The translations under genes were made by a program, and so were the position numbers. This document shows, in pieces, positions 63,190-64,000 of a DNA stretch of 64,000 nucleotides. Within the stretch, counting starts at the first letter, position 1. Each line of letters begins with the position of its first letter. Origin of the DNA: Bordetella genomosp. 4. GTDB lineage: Bacteria > Pseudomonadota > Gammaproteobacteria > Burkholderiales > Burkholderiaceae_B. The notes under the pieces are model-generated. The model worked only from the letters and a program-made list of their open reading frames with translations. It ran no database searches and was not told where the DNA came from. The stretch spans positions 264,584-328,583 of the forward strand of contig NZ_NEVQ01000008.1 of the NCBI RefSeq assembly GCF_002261185.1, in the 5' to 3' direction.

Positions 63190-64000
63190 GGGATGGACGC
63201 CCCTACCTGAAACGGCATCAATGTGCCAAAGTGGGAGTGCGTACAACCACTTGGACGGAAGGAGCGTCCGCTATGGAGATTACGACAGTTGCGATCGATT
63301 TGGCAAAGAGTGTCTTTCAGATCCACGGTGCCGACAAACGCGGTAAGCCATTGGTGCGTAAGCAGCTCAAGCGCGATCAAATGGCCTCCTATTTCGCCAA
63401 CTTGCCGCCATGTGTCATCGGCATGGAGGCATGCGGCAGCGCACATTATTGGGCGCGAAAGTTACAAAGCATGGGCCATACCGTACGGATCATCGCTCCT
63501 CAGTTCGTCAAGCCCTTCGTCAAGGGCAACAAGAACGACCGCGCCGATGCCGAGGCGATCTGCGAGGCGGTCAGTCGACCTACCATGCGCTTCGTACCCA
63601 TTAAAACCGTCGATCAGCAGGCCCTGCTCTCGCTCCATCGTGCACGCCAGAGCTTCGTCCAAGCGCGCACTGCTCAAGCCAATCAGATCCGAGGCCTGCT
63701 GGCTGAATTCGGTGTGATTGTGCCCGTAGGCATCGTCCACGTTACTAAGCAAGTGCCAGCCTTGATGGAGCTCGCCGGCGATGACGTGCCTCTGATGCTG
63801 CGCGGGTTAATCGACCGATTGCTTGATCATCTCAAGGTGCTTGATACCCATGTTCAGCAGCTCGAGGGACAGATCAAAACCTGGCACCGGGACCACGTCA
63901 TCAGCCGTCGGCTCGAAGAAGTGCCTGGCATCGGGCCCATTACCGCCAGCGCCTTAAGCGCCTCTATCGGTGATGCAAAGGCCTTTAAGAACGGGCGCCA
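63190..64000 (+). mobile_element. IS110-family insertion sequence (5' part; runs off the window)
   Basis: The left boundary is placed near 63190 because homology of the neighbouring hydrolase stops there. About 83 non-coding bases precede the transposase ATG at 63273. The short left end suggests the IS1111-like branch, in which the recombinase-guiding bridge RNA is encoded downstream of the gene. No terminal repeat can be judged because the right end is outside the window. Confidence 0.8.
63273..64000 (+). CDS. IS110-family DEDD transposase (partial, runs off the window)
   Basis: The reading frame is open from ATG 63273 (AAGGAG 20 bases upstream) to the end of the window, giving 242 visible residues: MEITTVAIDLAKSVFQIHGA with Asp9, GMEACGSAHYWARKL with Glu52, and KGNKNDRADAEAICEAV with Asp89 and Asp92, the complete DEDD (RuvC-like) catalytic set. 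EEVPGIGPITASALSASIGD is the start of the C-terminal IS116/IS110/IS902 domain. About 100 residues with the catalytic Ser should follow outside the window. It is intact as far as visible. Confidence 0.93.
   Translation, partial: MEITTVAIDLAKSVFQIHGADKRGKPLVRKQLKRDQMASYFANLPPCVIGMEACGSAHYWARKLQSMGHTVRIIAPQFVKPFVKGNKNDRADAEAICEAVSRPTMRFVPIKTVDQQALLSLHRARQSFVQARTAQANQIRGLLAEFGVIVPVGIVHVTKQVPALMELAGDDVPLMLRGLIDRLLDHLKVLDTHVQQLEGQIKTWHRDHVISRRLEEVPGIGPITASALSASIGDAKAFKNGR

Overview
The window looks like chromosomal DNA of a betaproteobacterium, most likely Burkholderiales, family Alcaligenaceae (Bordetella/Achromobacter-like). Three things suggest this: periplasmic Bug (TctC-type) solute receptors, which are strongly expanded in that family; a housekeeping block cysS - DNA glycosylase - accA - tilS - lysC of the kind found in these genomes; and moderately high G+C with short intergenic gaps. 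This is inferred from gene content and protein flavour; no search was run.

Layout. 1-2.7 kb: end of a site-2 protease gene, dapA, bamC and a small lipoprotein. 3.0-7.3 kb: an accessory island with two CesT-like type III secretion chaperones flanking a 1082-residue putative effector, preceded by a good match to an HrpL-type (hrp box) promoter. 7.3-11.2 kb: mutS and a ribosomal-oxygenase-like cupin gene (minus strand). 11.6-12.3 kb: a HigB/HigA-like toxin-antitoxin pair. 12.2-20.2 kb: a seven-gene minus-strand catabolic operon (two Bug receptors, creatininase-like hydrolase, HpcH-type aldolase, maleate isomerase-like protein, M20 amidohydrolase, 2-hydroxyacid dehydrogenase) with a divergent LysR gene. 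20.2-27.2 kb: a TonB-dependent siderophore receptor with PepSY and small-membrane-protein genes on both sides. 27.2-32 kb: lipoproteins, a YiiX-like hydrolase, the first copy of a structured intergenic repeat, and a PhoX-family phosphatase. 32.2-38.5 kb: hydantoinase/oxoprolinase A and B, an MFS transporter and a LysR regulator. 38.9-41.2 kb: dodecin, a three-unit DnaA-box-like repeat array with an exact 225-bp period, a flavin reductase and a monooxygenase-like membrane protein. 41.4-46.4 kb: an imelysin / dihaem oxidoreductase / imelysin / DUF1513 operon, probably iron-related. 46.5-49.3 kb: MscS channel, IclR regulator and a third Bug receptor. 49.5-62.4 kb: core genes (trmJ, suhB, a TerC/CBS protein, uppP, lpxH, a peptidyl-prolyl isomerase, a TPR protein, cysS, a DNA glycosylase, accA, tilS, lysC, tRNA-Ser), with the second copy of the structured repeat between tilS and lysC. 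62.4-64 kb: an alpha/beta-hydrolase gene cut at its 5' end by an IS110-family element that runs off the window.

Most notable signals: (1) the effector island with its hrp-box-like promoter; (2) a roughly 210-nt intergenic element present twice, whose stems differ by compensatory changes and whose outer 33-34-bp arms are unrelated in sequence yet almost perfectly self-complementary in both copies; (3) three 118-bp units at an exact 225-bp spacing, each with two facing DnaA-box-like 9-mers, far from any dnaA gene in view; (4) the uncharacterised seven-gene catabolic operon.
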